64,000 nt of DNA from positions 34,652,027-34,716,026 of the forward strand of contig CM049308.1 of the NCBI GenBank assembly GCA_026874595.1, given 5' to 3'. The DNA comes from Sipunculus nudus (Eukaryota; Annelida; Sipuncula; Golfingiida; Sipunculidae). The notes under the pieces were generated by a model. It saw only the letters and a program-made list of their open reading frames with translations, did no database searches and had not been told where the DNA came from. The position numbers and the translations under genes are program-made. Of this stretch, positions 1 to 8,564 are shown piece by piece. Every line of letters begins with the position of its first letter. Position 1 is the first letter of the stretch.

Positions 1-151
1 TATGATTTAACGGATGAAGCAAAATTGACTTGAAACTGTTTTTCTTCATCATAATTATTTTCATCACTAGTATCCTATGGGCAGCTACAGTATGGTTATA
101 ACTGTTCACACAAGTATCAAAATCAACAAAGACTGATTGTCTGTTTCTTAC

Positions 152-229
152 CTCACGCCTTGCTTGAGGTGCGAAGAAAGCGCTGAGGGCCCGACTACTT
201 TGCGCTCCCCGTGGAGACCCTTTGTCTGG
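152..229 (-). CDS. Exon of minus-strand zinc-finger gene (third of three duplicated exons)
   Basis: On the minus strand this is a 78-nt exon (26 codons, phase 0 at both ends) between a ...ttttttag acceptor and a GAG|gtaaga donor. It encodes a peptide starting PDKGSPRG, the same opening as the exon at 503-565 (PDKGSPRGSP), then diverges to a less acidic tail (ALSAFFAPQARRE). It is the last exon of this gene visible in the window; the perfect donor says the gene continues off the left edge. No domain is recognised, and the segment is probably disordered. The match in phase, opening peptide and flanking intron sequence to its two neighbours is the main evidence that it is a real exon. Confidence 0.55.
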
Positions 230-502
230 CTAAAAAAAGAAAATCAGGAGAAATAATTAGTCCAAAAATACATAAATAAATCAATAAGTAAAATGCCTGA
301 TTCTCAAGCACCGCCCTTGCCAAAATTTTTGTATTTTGATTTTCAATGGAAAAAAATAAATCGCCCGCCCGTCATTTACGTCATGTTGTCAATCGCATAC
401 TGCATAAGGTTTTGTGGTTTTGTTGATGGCAATGCATAAAAAAAACAAAAAACAAAACAAACAAACAAAAACAAAAAACAAACGGTTAAATTTTTAACTC
501 AC

Positions 503-565
503 CTCCTCATCGTCAGAGGGCGCTGAGGGTTGGTGGGGGCTTCCCCGTGGAGATCCTTTGTCCGG
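503..565 (-). CDS. Duplicated exon encoding SPRGSP...SDDEE peptide
   Basis: A 63-nt symmetric exon (21 codons, phase 0-0) lies between an acceptor ending in tag and a GAG|gtgagt donor. The peptide begins PDKGSPRGSP and ends PSDDEE. The exon at 860-946 ends with the same PSDDEE and the same donor. The surrounding introns match over about 300 bp, so exon and intron were copied together as one unit of about 350 bp. Because every copy is a multiple of three with phase 0 at both ends, copies can be added or skipped without breaking the frame. The acidic SDDEE tail resembles a CK2 site or an acidic interaction patch, but that is inference. Confidence 0.6.
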
Positions 566-791
566 CTAAAAAAAGAAAGACAGGAGAAATACTTAGTCCA
601 AAAATAAATAAATAAATAAAATGCCTGATTCTCAGGCACCGCCCTTGCCAAAATTTTTGTATTTTGAGTTTCAATGGAAAAAAAAAATAAATCGCCCGCC
701 CGTCATTTACGTCATGTTGTCAATCGCATACTGCATGAGGTTATGTGGTTTTGTTGATGGCAATGCATAAAAAAAAAACAAAAAAAAAACA

Positions 792-822
<31 letters not shown>

Positions 823-859
823 CAAAAACAAAAAACAAACGGTTAAATTTTTAACTCAC

Positions 860-946
860 CTCCTCATCGTCAGAGGGCGTTGGGGTATGAGGTGGGCTTC
901 CCCGAGGAGAGCCTTGCCCGTTTGGGGGGAACTCAGATTCACTGTC
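860..946 (-). CDS. Duplicated exon encoding acidic Ser/Pro peptide
   Basis: An 87-nt symmetric exon (29 codons) lies between a tttttgcag acceptor and a GAG|gtgagt donor. The peptide starts DSESEFPPNG, contains GSPRGSPPHTP and ends PSDDEE. It is the first of three related exons in transcript order and the longest, with an extra acidic N-terminal stretch. No globular domain is visible. It joins in frame to the preceding exon at 1315-1719, whose donor is also phase 0. Confidence 0.6.
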
Positions 947-1314
947 CTGCAAAAAAGACAGGAGGAGATATAATAAGATAAAAATTAAATAGATAAATAA
1001 ATAATAATACATGAAGAAAAAATTATATGATTTTATTAAAATTCCCTTTTTTATATAGTACTTCTACTTGTTTTTAATGTTTACCATGCTTTTCCCATAA
1101 TCATGTAACATTTATATCGAAACATTAAAAAGAGAAAAAGTATAAAAAAATTTCCTGCTCCTATTTATTTCCAAAAATGTGAATGATTACCGAACCTAAT
1201 TGTTTGCCTGATATATTCATTTTTGCCCCCACCTCTTTGTTTAGCTTTTTCATATATATATTTACAATTAATTATAGATGTGTTATTTATTCATTTATTA
1301 AGTTTATCACTCAC
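947..1314 (-). other. Intron between linker exon and first duplicated exon
   Basis: Bounded by TCG|gtgagt (1315/1314) and tttttgcag|GAC (947/946). AT-rich with oligo-A runs; I see no gene in it. Confidence 0.5.
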
Positions 1315-1719
1315 CGAAACATACAAGTATCCGTCCCCCCATTGGCATTCGACCATGCAATGAATCTGATTTTGATGTTGGTCGCAGTTCGGCGGTCTCT
1401 CGGCCCACCTCTTTTTCATATTTTTTCCTTTCTCTTCTTTGTCTTCCTCATCTGAGGAGATGACAATGGGGTCTTCACAGGGCTTTTTGGCGGAAGACCC
1501 TTCCTCCTCATCATCGACCAGTGCCCTTTTGGTCGGGCGTGGCCCCTCATTCCAAAAACTGCACCCAGCTACTGGGGTTGGCGGGCGCGCCGGGGCATAC
1601 TTGATGACACTGGCGTAGGAGACGCTAGGAGTAACTGGCCTGCTGGTAAGCAAACCAGTAGGCCTAGGCGTCTCCTTATCACCAGTGGCCGGCCTCTTGT
1701 CCGAAGGGCTCTTTTTTCC
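1315..1719 (-). CDS. Linker exon, low-complexity acidic/basic, same zinc-finger gene
   Basis: A 405-nt exon (135 codons, phase 0-0) from a ccgtag acceptor to a TCG|gtgagt donor. It is fully open. The peptide begins GKKSPSDKRP (basic), has a Pro/Thr/Ser-rich middle (TSRPVTPSVS), an NLS-like RPTKRAL followed by DDEEEG, a KKPCED stretch, a Ser/Asp/Glu run (ISSDEED) and ends with an ordered-looking segment containing HCMVECQWGDGYLYVS. The SSDEED sequence looks like a CK2/SUMO-interaction patch (inference). It joins in phase to the zinc-finger exon at 2789-2874 (intron about 1.07 kb) and to the exon at 860-946. I do not recognise the family; nuclear localisation is likely from composition. Confidence 0.6.
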
Positions 1720-2788
1720 CTACGGAGAAAAAAAAATATGAAAAGCCTGGGACCTGCACCTCTCTCTCTCTCACATGCTAATTCTTACAATTTTACAAGC
1801 ATAAATATACATTTTCTATAATACCAGGTCAATAGTGCAGTAGGGGATCTTGAGCAGTGATGTAGTCCGGACTATACCCTCTTTTTTTATCATCTAAGAC
1901 TTACACCCAGGAGTCCTTAACTTGGACTTACCTCAAGAAATGCATTTGTTCGGACTCTCTGATAAAAGGTATGTGATCAGCCTTTACATGCTTTAACAGA
2001 ATTTATATAAAGCAGATTTGGATATCTATACTATTACAAGTGTGAATTAGAAACAGGGAATTAAGGTGTTATAACATTTTACTTCTTTGACAAACACGAA
2101 TTACTCAAATGTATTTATAATGTTTTTAAAGATATTTCATAAAGAAATCTTATATCAATTGGACTCGAACTCCAGACTTGGACTCAATTTTTAAAAGACT
2201 CTAGCTCTAGCTCTAGGAGCTTGACTTGGACTCGAACATCAAGAACTCGGATGTACGTTTTTCTTCTCTACTTAGACAAAAAACAAAAACAAAAAAAAAA
2301 ACTTTTATGATTAGCATGGGACCTAAACCTTCCTCACATGCAGATTCAAAAGGGTAATAATTGTTTACTTTCAGGGTTAAAAAATTATATAGAGGTAAAG
2401 AAAAAAAAAAGAAAAAAGGTATGGTTCTTAGGCTATTTTTTTCAAGGAATCAGTGCGAGAAGGCGGGCGGTATTTTTATTTATTTATTTATTTAATTTTT
2501 TACTTGTATGTTTCGATAAAAATGTCATATGATCAGGAAAAGCAAGAAAATAACAGGATCTTTTGCTAAACAGGTAGAAGCACTACATAACAAAGGAAAT
2601 CTTTTCAAAATTGTATTATCTCCTTGAAATATGAATATTGAAAAACAAATTTTTGATGCGGGGTGGTAAAATTTTTGGGCGGGCGGTGCCTGAGAACCAT
2701 GCCTTTTATTATTATTATTTGCCTTACATATTTGTTTTTTAATTGAATAATTAAATATATATGTATATATAAATACTGATCTACTTAC
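1720..2788 (-). other. First intron of the zinc-finger gene
   Basis: Between the donor AAA|gtaagt at 2789/2788 and the acceptor ending at 1720. It holds A-rich runs (2278-2302, 2398-2418), a (ttta)n stretch at 2472-2495 and, at 2665-2712, an inverted copy of the gggcggtgcctgag motif found in the duplicated introns. No coding sequence is apparent. Confidence 0.45.
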
Positions 2789-2874
2789 TTTATGCATCTT
2801 CAGCTTGTGTTCTTTGCAGGCCTCCTTTGTGGGGAACCAAGTGTCCAAAGGACGCACTTCAGATTGAACTTCAT
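2789..2874 (-). CDS. First coding exon: C2H2 zinc finger, one base short
   Basis: The ATG at 2874 opens MKFNLKCVL. In the next frame the exon continues DTWFPTKEACKEHKLKMHK up to a perfect AAA|gtaagt donor at 2789. Read together this gives the spacing C-x2-C-x3-F-x5-C-x2-H-x4-H of a C2H2 finger, with the second Cys codon losing one base between 2846 and 2845. The exon is 86 nt; one extra base would make 29 codons and phase 0, which is what the next exon (1315-1719, starting GKKSP) requires. It is therefore either a frameshifted allele or pseudogene, or a one-base sequence error. Upstream lie a TATA box and a CRE at the right distance for a short 5' UTR, so this is likely the first exon. The expected role is nucleic-acid binding in the nucleus (family knowledge). 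Confidence 0.5.
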
Positions 2875-2949
2875 GTTGTGTTAGCGCAAAACAGGAATGA
2901 CCGGTTAGGCAGAAATAAGCTGGTATGGTCTGTTGGGCGGGACACAATG

Positions 2950-2973
2950 TATTTATAGTGAACTGTGACGTCA
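2950..2973 (-). promoter_or_regulatory. CRE plus TATA promoter of the zinc-finger gene
   Basis: On the minus strand a perfect palindromic CRE, TGACGTCA (2966-2973), sits 8 bp upstream of TATAAATA (2950-2957). Transcription would start near 2920-2925, about 45-50 nt before the ATG at 2874. CRE next to TATA is typical of CREB/ATF-responsive genes; actual use is inferred. Confidence 0.55.
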
Positions 2974-3049
2974 CTGTAGATAATCTAAAAAAGGGTGGAA
3001 CCCCTTTCCCCTTCATGCACTGAAGCACTGGAAATAATCACCCCACTGG

Positions 3050-3241
3050 TTGACTTTCACTCATATCACAGCATTTTCAGCCGACCCGATTGTCGACCAG
3101 GATCCGCTCAATTATCGCCAGGATACTAAAGACAACAGATGTGCTGGGGTCGTCAGTTAGTTTAAAGACAGGAAAATATTTCCGGTTGGGCTGTTACTAA
3201 TAAGTGGTCTGCACTTTGGAGTACAGCTCAAGACCCAATAC

Positions 3242-3293
<52 letters not shown>

Positions 3294-3817
3294 TATATAT
3301 ATATATGACAGAGGTTATATGGATAAATATATATATATAAATATGTATGTATGTATGTATGTGTGTATGTGTCACTCATATCACAGCATTTTCAGCCGAC
3401 CCAATTGTCGACAAGGATCCGTTCAATCATGGCCAGGATACTAAAGACCACACTATCAATCCGATCCTAACCACAGAAAACTGCAAATTTCACACATACA
3501 CAGCGCTCCATTACAAATTTACTTATTTATTTATTCATTTTTTATTTTTTAATTTTATTTAATGTCATCTCGCCCTTGCATGTAACAGCACCGTCAGGGT
3601 AACCGAGGACAATTAAGTCATATCTAGACCCTGAAACGGTTCACAGACGTATATCCTGTATGGGCTGTCACTAATTAGTGTAATGGATTTAGGAGCACAA
3701 ACTAATCTAAACAGATGTGCTGGGGTCGTCAGTTAGTTTACTGACAGGAAGATATTTCCGGTTGGGCTGTTACTTATAAGTGGTCTGCACTTATGAGTAC
3801 AGCTCAAGACACAATAC

Positions 3818-3897
<80 letters not shown>

Positions 3898-4189
3898 GCA
3901 GAGGTTATATGTATAAATATATATATATATAAATATGTATGTATGTATGTATGTGTCACTCATATCACAGCATTTTCAGCCATGACAAGTCATATCTAGA
4001 TCCTGAAACGGTTCACAGACGTATATCCTGTATGGGCTGTCACTAATCAGTGTAATGGATTTGGGAGCACAAACTAATCTAAACAGATGTGCTGGGGTCG
4101 TCAGTTAGTTTACTGACAGGAAGATATTTCCGGTTGGGCTGTTACTTATAAGTGGTTTACTTATGAGTATTTATGTATATGTATATATA

Positions 4190-4236
<47 letters not shown>

Positions 4237-4308
4237 ATATATTATTTATATATATATATATATAATTTATATATATATATATTATTATATATATATATAT
4301 GTCAGAGG

Positions 4309-4362
<54 letters not shown>

Positions 4363-4472
4363 CTATTTATAATTAATATTTATATAATTTATATTTATAT
4401 ATTATTTATATATATATATATATATATGTCAGAGGTTATATGTATAAATATATATATATATATAAATATATA

Positions 4473-4503
<31 letters not shown>

Positions 4504-4600
4504 TTCACTCATATCACAGCATTTTCAGCCGACCCAATTGTCCATCAGGATCCGCTCAATTAGCGCAATGATACTAAAGACTTGAAGATACTAATGATCA
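3050..4600. repeat. Tandem array of ~320-590-bp units with (TA)n and (GTAT)n
   Basis: Four unit starts carry cactcatatcacagcatttt followed by cagcc (about 3058, 3372, 3956, 4506). Units share 'gatgtgctggggtcgtcagt', 'atatttccggttgggctgtt', a long (TA)n block and a (gtat)n tail just before the next unit. Unit 2 holds extra sequence absent from unit 1 (about 3450-3710), and unit 3 joins directly into part of that extra block, so units have been shuffled by deletion. The long Tyr/Ile open frames here are only (TA)n translated and are not genes. Confidence 0.85.
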
Positions 4601-4627
4601 ATCTAATCATACCTCCAGACCTACTAT

Positions 4628-4683
<56 letters not shown>

Positions 4684-4824
4684 TGGACAACGGTTGGGGT
4701 GACCGGTGAAAGGTTATTCGCTCGGTTTCTGGGGGCCTGTGCATGGAGCTGACCCCAGTTTTCCAATTAATCATTAAGTCAGGGCATATACATCACACAC
4801 ACGAACACAGCCCACGTGTCTGGA

Positions 4825-4876
<52 letters not shown>

Positions 4877-5340
4877 ATTCATGTTTTAGCTCGGTGACAT
4901 CAGCGTCACCATTCAGAACATTCCAGAACGACCACGTGGTCTTGTGCAATACTGCGGTTTCACGGGCCACAACCAGGCCAGGCAGATGAGACAGGCTGGC
5001 TTATCATGCCCTGCATTTAGCAACACACCTCCAGTTGAACAGACATCCTGTGGTCGTCCGGAACCTTACCCGACCTGCAGAACTTTCCAGATGTATAACC
5101 AAAGGTCATCATCTTATATAACCAGACGTCTGGTCATCATCACAATGTCACCCTTACATTTACAGCTATCAGATATCACCACAACATACCAACAAAACAA
5201 ACACAGGAGAGGCCTGTTGACCCAGTTGGCCAGATGTTCCACTTGACCCAGTTACCGCCCACCAGGTCAACAACCCTTTGTTTGTAAACAAACCCGGGGA
5301 CAGGTGCACTCCAAAGGTCATCAAGTACAAACACTTTAGT
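4601..5340. other. Spacer with two (TA)n microsatellites
   Basis: Pure (TA)n lies at about 4631-4681 and 4826-4874. The rest, 4875-5340, is less AT-rich unique-looking sequence with weak open frames on both strands and no motif I recognise. It abuts the broken end of the LINE at about 5340. Confidence 0.6.
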
Positions 5341-5790
5341 AGGTACCTAGCCATCACTACTAATATGAAACATAACTCATCATAGTGAGATGCAATATCT
5401 ATAAAAATATTCTCGAGCCTTAATATACCATCAGAATCACCAATATCATTGTATAAAGGTGAACTTTCTGGAGCCACATAGGTACCTCTCAATAAAATAT
5501 CCTTGTGAGAGTTAAAGGGCATCCCATCAACAATAAGTGCAATTATATCAGTGTATTTGTGTATATTTTTAATTCTTATATTACAGTCTTTTCTTATACA
5601 AACCAGGACTCCCCCTCTAGACATATTACCTCTTGAAATCCCATAACAGTTAAAGTCTTGAAAATAATCACAGGTTTCTACTAAACAAAGTATATCACAC
5701 TCTTCCATTAGCTGTATGAATCCAGGTACATGCAATTTAAGATTTTAATCCCCTTGCATTCCAACATATAATATGTAAATTATTGTTAGT
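5341..5790 (-). pseudogene. LINE ORF2 N-terminus: AP-endonuclease fragment
   Basis: Minus-strand translation shows the start of an APE-type endonuclease: IICWNARGLKS (about 5755-5788), then after a one-base frame change KLHVPGFIQLMEE...CLVET (the glutamate motif), GISRGNMSRGGVLVCIRK and a later CFILV where the GDFNAR-type motif should follow. Homology stops there, at about 5340. No reverse transcriptase follows, so this copy lost its 3' half, which is unusual because LINEs normally lose their 5' end. It lies downstream of ORF1 (6063-7061) in the same orientation. The enzyme would nick target DNA for target-primed reverse transcription; this copy cannot. The clade is CR1/L2/Rex-like judging by the 2A-bearing ORF1 (inference). 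Confidence 0.75.
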
Positions 5791-6062
5791 ATTTTCAAAA
5801 GTGCTGTTATTGGTAACTGAAGAAAGAGAATTTGGTGTTAGTGGTGAACTAACCTGTTCCTGTGGTGCAAGTGCAGATGGAATGTTACTAATCAAAACAC
5901 ATGGTGCTGTTAGTTGACCATCATCAATATGTTGGATGCAAGTACAATCATCATCTGCAACAGAACAAAATACATGATTAACAAGACTGTTTTCATATAT
6001 TTCTGAGATTAAAGAAAATTGACCCTGGCCACACCCCTAATCACGAGATGCTGAATGTGTAA
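5791..6062 (-). other. LINE inter-ORF spacer
   Basis: About 270 bp between the ORF1 stop (6063-6065) and the endonuclease start. Stops in all frames; probably the native spacer of the element. Confidence 0.5.
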
Positions 6063-7061
6063 TCATAACCTTCGAGTTAGTTTTAGCATCCCACTTAAAC
6101 ATCTGCCCTTCAATGTTCCGCTTTGGTATGCTTCCTTGTTTGCTTCTCTAGCCTGCAGATTTCTTCTAGCCTCTCTAACCAAATCACTCTAATCATGGGA
6201 GACCTTGATATCACTTTCCTTTAATGACTGCCCAGGCTGTAACATCACTTCTTCTTTGTCTTTAAACTTTGTAAATTTAACAATTATAAGCCTAGGTTTA
6301 CCATTCCTATTTCTAACTGGAAGTCTATGTGCTCTGTCTATACCTAACTCTGCATCTGTATCACAGACAATACCCATTTTTTCTTTCATTACAGATCTAA
6401 GTTTCTGTTCACATTCATCCCATGATTCCTTTCCCTTACTTTCTGGTACACCATGAAATATAAAATTGTCCCTTCTTGATTGGTTTTCTAGTTTTTCACA
6501 TTTGGTTTTTAGTGCATCATTTTCAGCTTCAACCGATGTCACTCTCTTTTTCATATCCATTAGTTCCCTTTGCACCGTGTCTAGTCGCTCTGTCAGTGAA
6601 AGTACGTGCTCCCTCAGGTTACCTATGTCGTCACCATCTCCTTGTCTACCCCCAGCAGTCAAGGGATTGGGTGCACACTGTTGAGTTTTAGCGATAGGCT
6701 GACTATGGTTAAACTCTGTGCCTGACTCGCCCGCCTGGCTCTCATTTCGAACGGTACACATGCTTAGGTCGCCGCTTTCAGATCTGTTGAGTCTAGCTTG
6801 AGTTTGCCTGAGTGTTCTATGTTGGTTTTGTGTACCTGTATTACCTTGGTTTGATTTTGGTGCCACTGGTGGGGGTCCGGGATTCATCTCTACATCACCA
6901 CTACACAGTAGGAAAAGGGCCATAATTAGGGAAATCACAATGTAAACACGTACCGGTGAGCCGTGGACTGTCAACGTTGGTACCATCCACCTTGGTTCCT
7001 TTCGTGGACCTGGTCCGTACAGCCCTATACGTGCTCTGTAGGTTTCCAGGCTGACCCCCAT
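6063..7061 (-). pseudogene. LINE ORF1 protein with N-terminal 2A peptide (one internal stop)
   Basis: An open frame of 290 codons (7061-6189) ends in TAG; the same frame continues for 42 codons as SDLVREARRNLQ... to TGA at 6063-6065, so the TAG is probably a nonsense mutation in a 333-codon ORF1. In order: a short N-terminal leader, a hydrophobic stretch ending in a 2A motif (residues 41-63), a Ser/Gln-rich linker, a coiled coil (about residues 130-195: heptad-like LREHVLSLTERLDTVQREL and MKKRVTSVEAENDALKTK), and an L1-ORF1-like RNA-binding region with RRDNFIFHGVPE and AHRLPVRNRNGKPRLIIVKF (to residue 275). ORF1 proteins coat LINE RNA as oligomers. It lies upstream of the endonuclease fragment, as expected. 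Confidence 0.85.
6873..6941 (-). other. 2A ribosome-skipping peptide in LINE ORF1
   Basis: Residues 41-63 of ORF1 end ALFLLCSGDVEMNPGP. The D-V/I-E-x-N-P-G|P core is complete, with a hydrophobic upstream stretch. Such 2A sequences are known at the N-termini of some APE-type LINEs, where the ribosome skips the final Gly-Pro bond and releases the short leader. Here the leader would be 62 residues. Confidence 0.85.
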
Positions 7062-8564
7062 TGTTCACAGTTTCGTTTCTGACCCAGCAATTCAAAATAT
7101 TTGGCAACCAAACTAAATTTTTTAAACAAACTTTGCCAACTTATTCAAAGCTCAAAAATCACCGTCCAACACCTGTACCACCAGATGGCGCTCTCTCTAT
7201 AAATTACTATACAATAAAAATGAAAGTCGGGGGGAAAAACACTGTTCAATCAACTGAATATCATTAATTATTACCTTATATATACATCCATATAAGCTTA
7301 TACCTTAATGTTTAAGCTCATCTTTTATTGATGAATTGAGACGGATACAAAGAAAAAAACTTTTTTTTAATTCTGTAAAAACTGAAAAAAATAGATTTTC
7401 ATTATATCATTATACTCACAAATGGCTTGTGATTAGAGGAATCTGATCAGCTTTTTTGTTGAAGTAAAATGCATCTGTGTACCTACTATTACAGGCAGAG
7501 GACGGTATTGTTCAGTATGGTGTAATCTAACATAATAATGTGATTGTCAAAGTAAAGGAATACTGGTGAAATGCTTTGGGTCATCTGCACAAAGTCATCG
7601 CACTCTCTTTGGCAATTTTCCCTTAGATTCCGTTGTTACACACCTGAGTAATTACAATTATTGATATATGCATTCGACACATCCATCGTCATTTTTAGAG
7701 ATTCGATCTTTCCCCCGTCTAAGTCGTGTAAGATGGGAAAGTTTGTGTGCATTATATTCCAGAACGACATGATATTTAGTGTGTCTGAGAGCAAACATTT
7801 GAAGCATGTTGATGACGTCTGTGAACACTCTGAAATTGTCCTCGGTGCCCGAGTTATAGCCCCGTATAAAGTGGCAGATTAGTGGGATGTGAAGTAATAC
7901 TTCAGTTACTGTAGAGTAACTATTGTTAATTATAGTATTCAACAGTCAAGTTGTAGTAAAATGTAGTTACTTCAGTGCTATTAATGCATCCAAAGGTCTG
8001 ATCTGGGTTAAAGCTAACAATACCAAATGTAAGATCTTTACAAAAGAGGGAGACAAACCCATGACAGACCTTCATAGTGCGGTTCTTCCTCATCACGCGG
8101 ACCAGCCAAAACACATCTCTGCTGACAAGTAATAGAAGAAGTTTCCATGCAAACAATTCCCAAACAGTGGGTGATTACTTATGTAGCATTACTGGAGAAG
8201 GAGGAAGCCTTGCTTATACTATCGTGGTTATACGAACATGCCTAACTTTGCAGCATTTTTTGCATAGTTATCATAATCATCATCATGATTACATCTTAAC
8301 TGAAAAAATACAATAATATTATACAAATTGTATTTATACAAATACAACATGCAAACATGGCAGTTTGTTACAGTAAACTTATAATTTTTGTAGCATTAAG
8401 GTGTAAATATAAACAAATGAAAAAAATGATTGCAACTTTGTTATAAGCAACATTTTTAAAATATATCAGGGCGCAAAATTAGGGCCAAACCCCTGAAATC
8501 GCAAGTAGTTTTCTTAGGGATCCAGTAAATGTCATCCAGGCACCGGACCCCTTTTCTGGCATTT
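7062..8564. other. LINE 5' UTR remnant, then no recognisable gene
   Basis: 7062 to about 7240 is probably LINE 5' untranslated sequence (minus-strand upstream of ORF1). From 7241 to 8564 I see only AT-rich sequence with short open frames lacking splice context or motifs. Confidence 0.4.

Larger units (their letters stand above)
152..946 (-). repeat. Tandem exon-intron duplication, ~350-bp unit
   Basis: Three exon-bearing units lie about 351 and 357 bp apart. Each intron carries the same signature: an aaaaaaagaaa stretch, a cluster of aaataaataaa, the motif ctcaggcaccgccc, a run cgcccgcccgtcatttacgt, and an A-rich tract with aaacaaaacaa. Units 1 and 2 are nearly identical in the intron, so the duplication is fairly young, while the exons have diverged in length (78, 63, 87 nt) but kept phase 0. 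The same ggcggtgcctgag motif occurs in inverted orientation in the large intron at about 2685. Confidence 0.8.

Noticed and set aside
3793-4970. Tyr-Ile repeat proteins
   Set aside because: Direct translation of (TA)n tracts.
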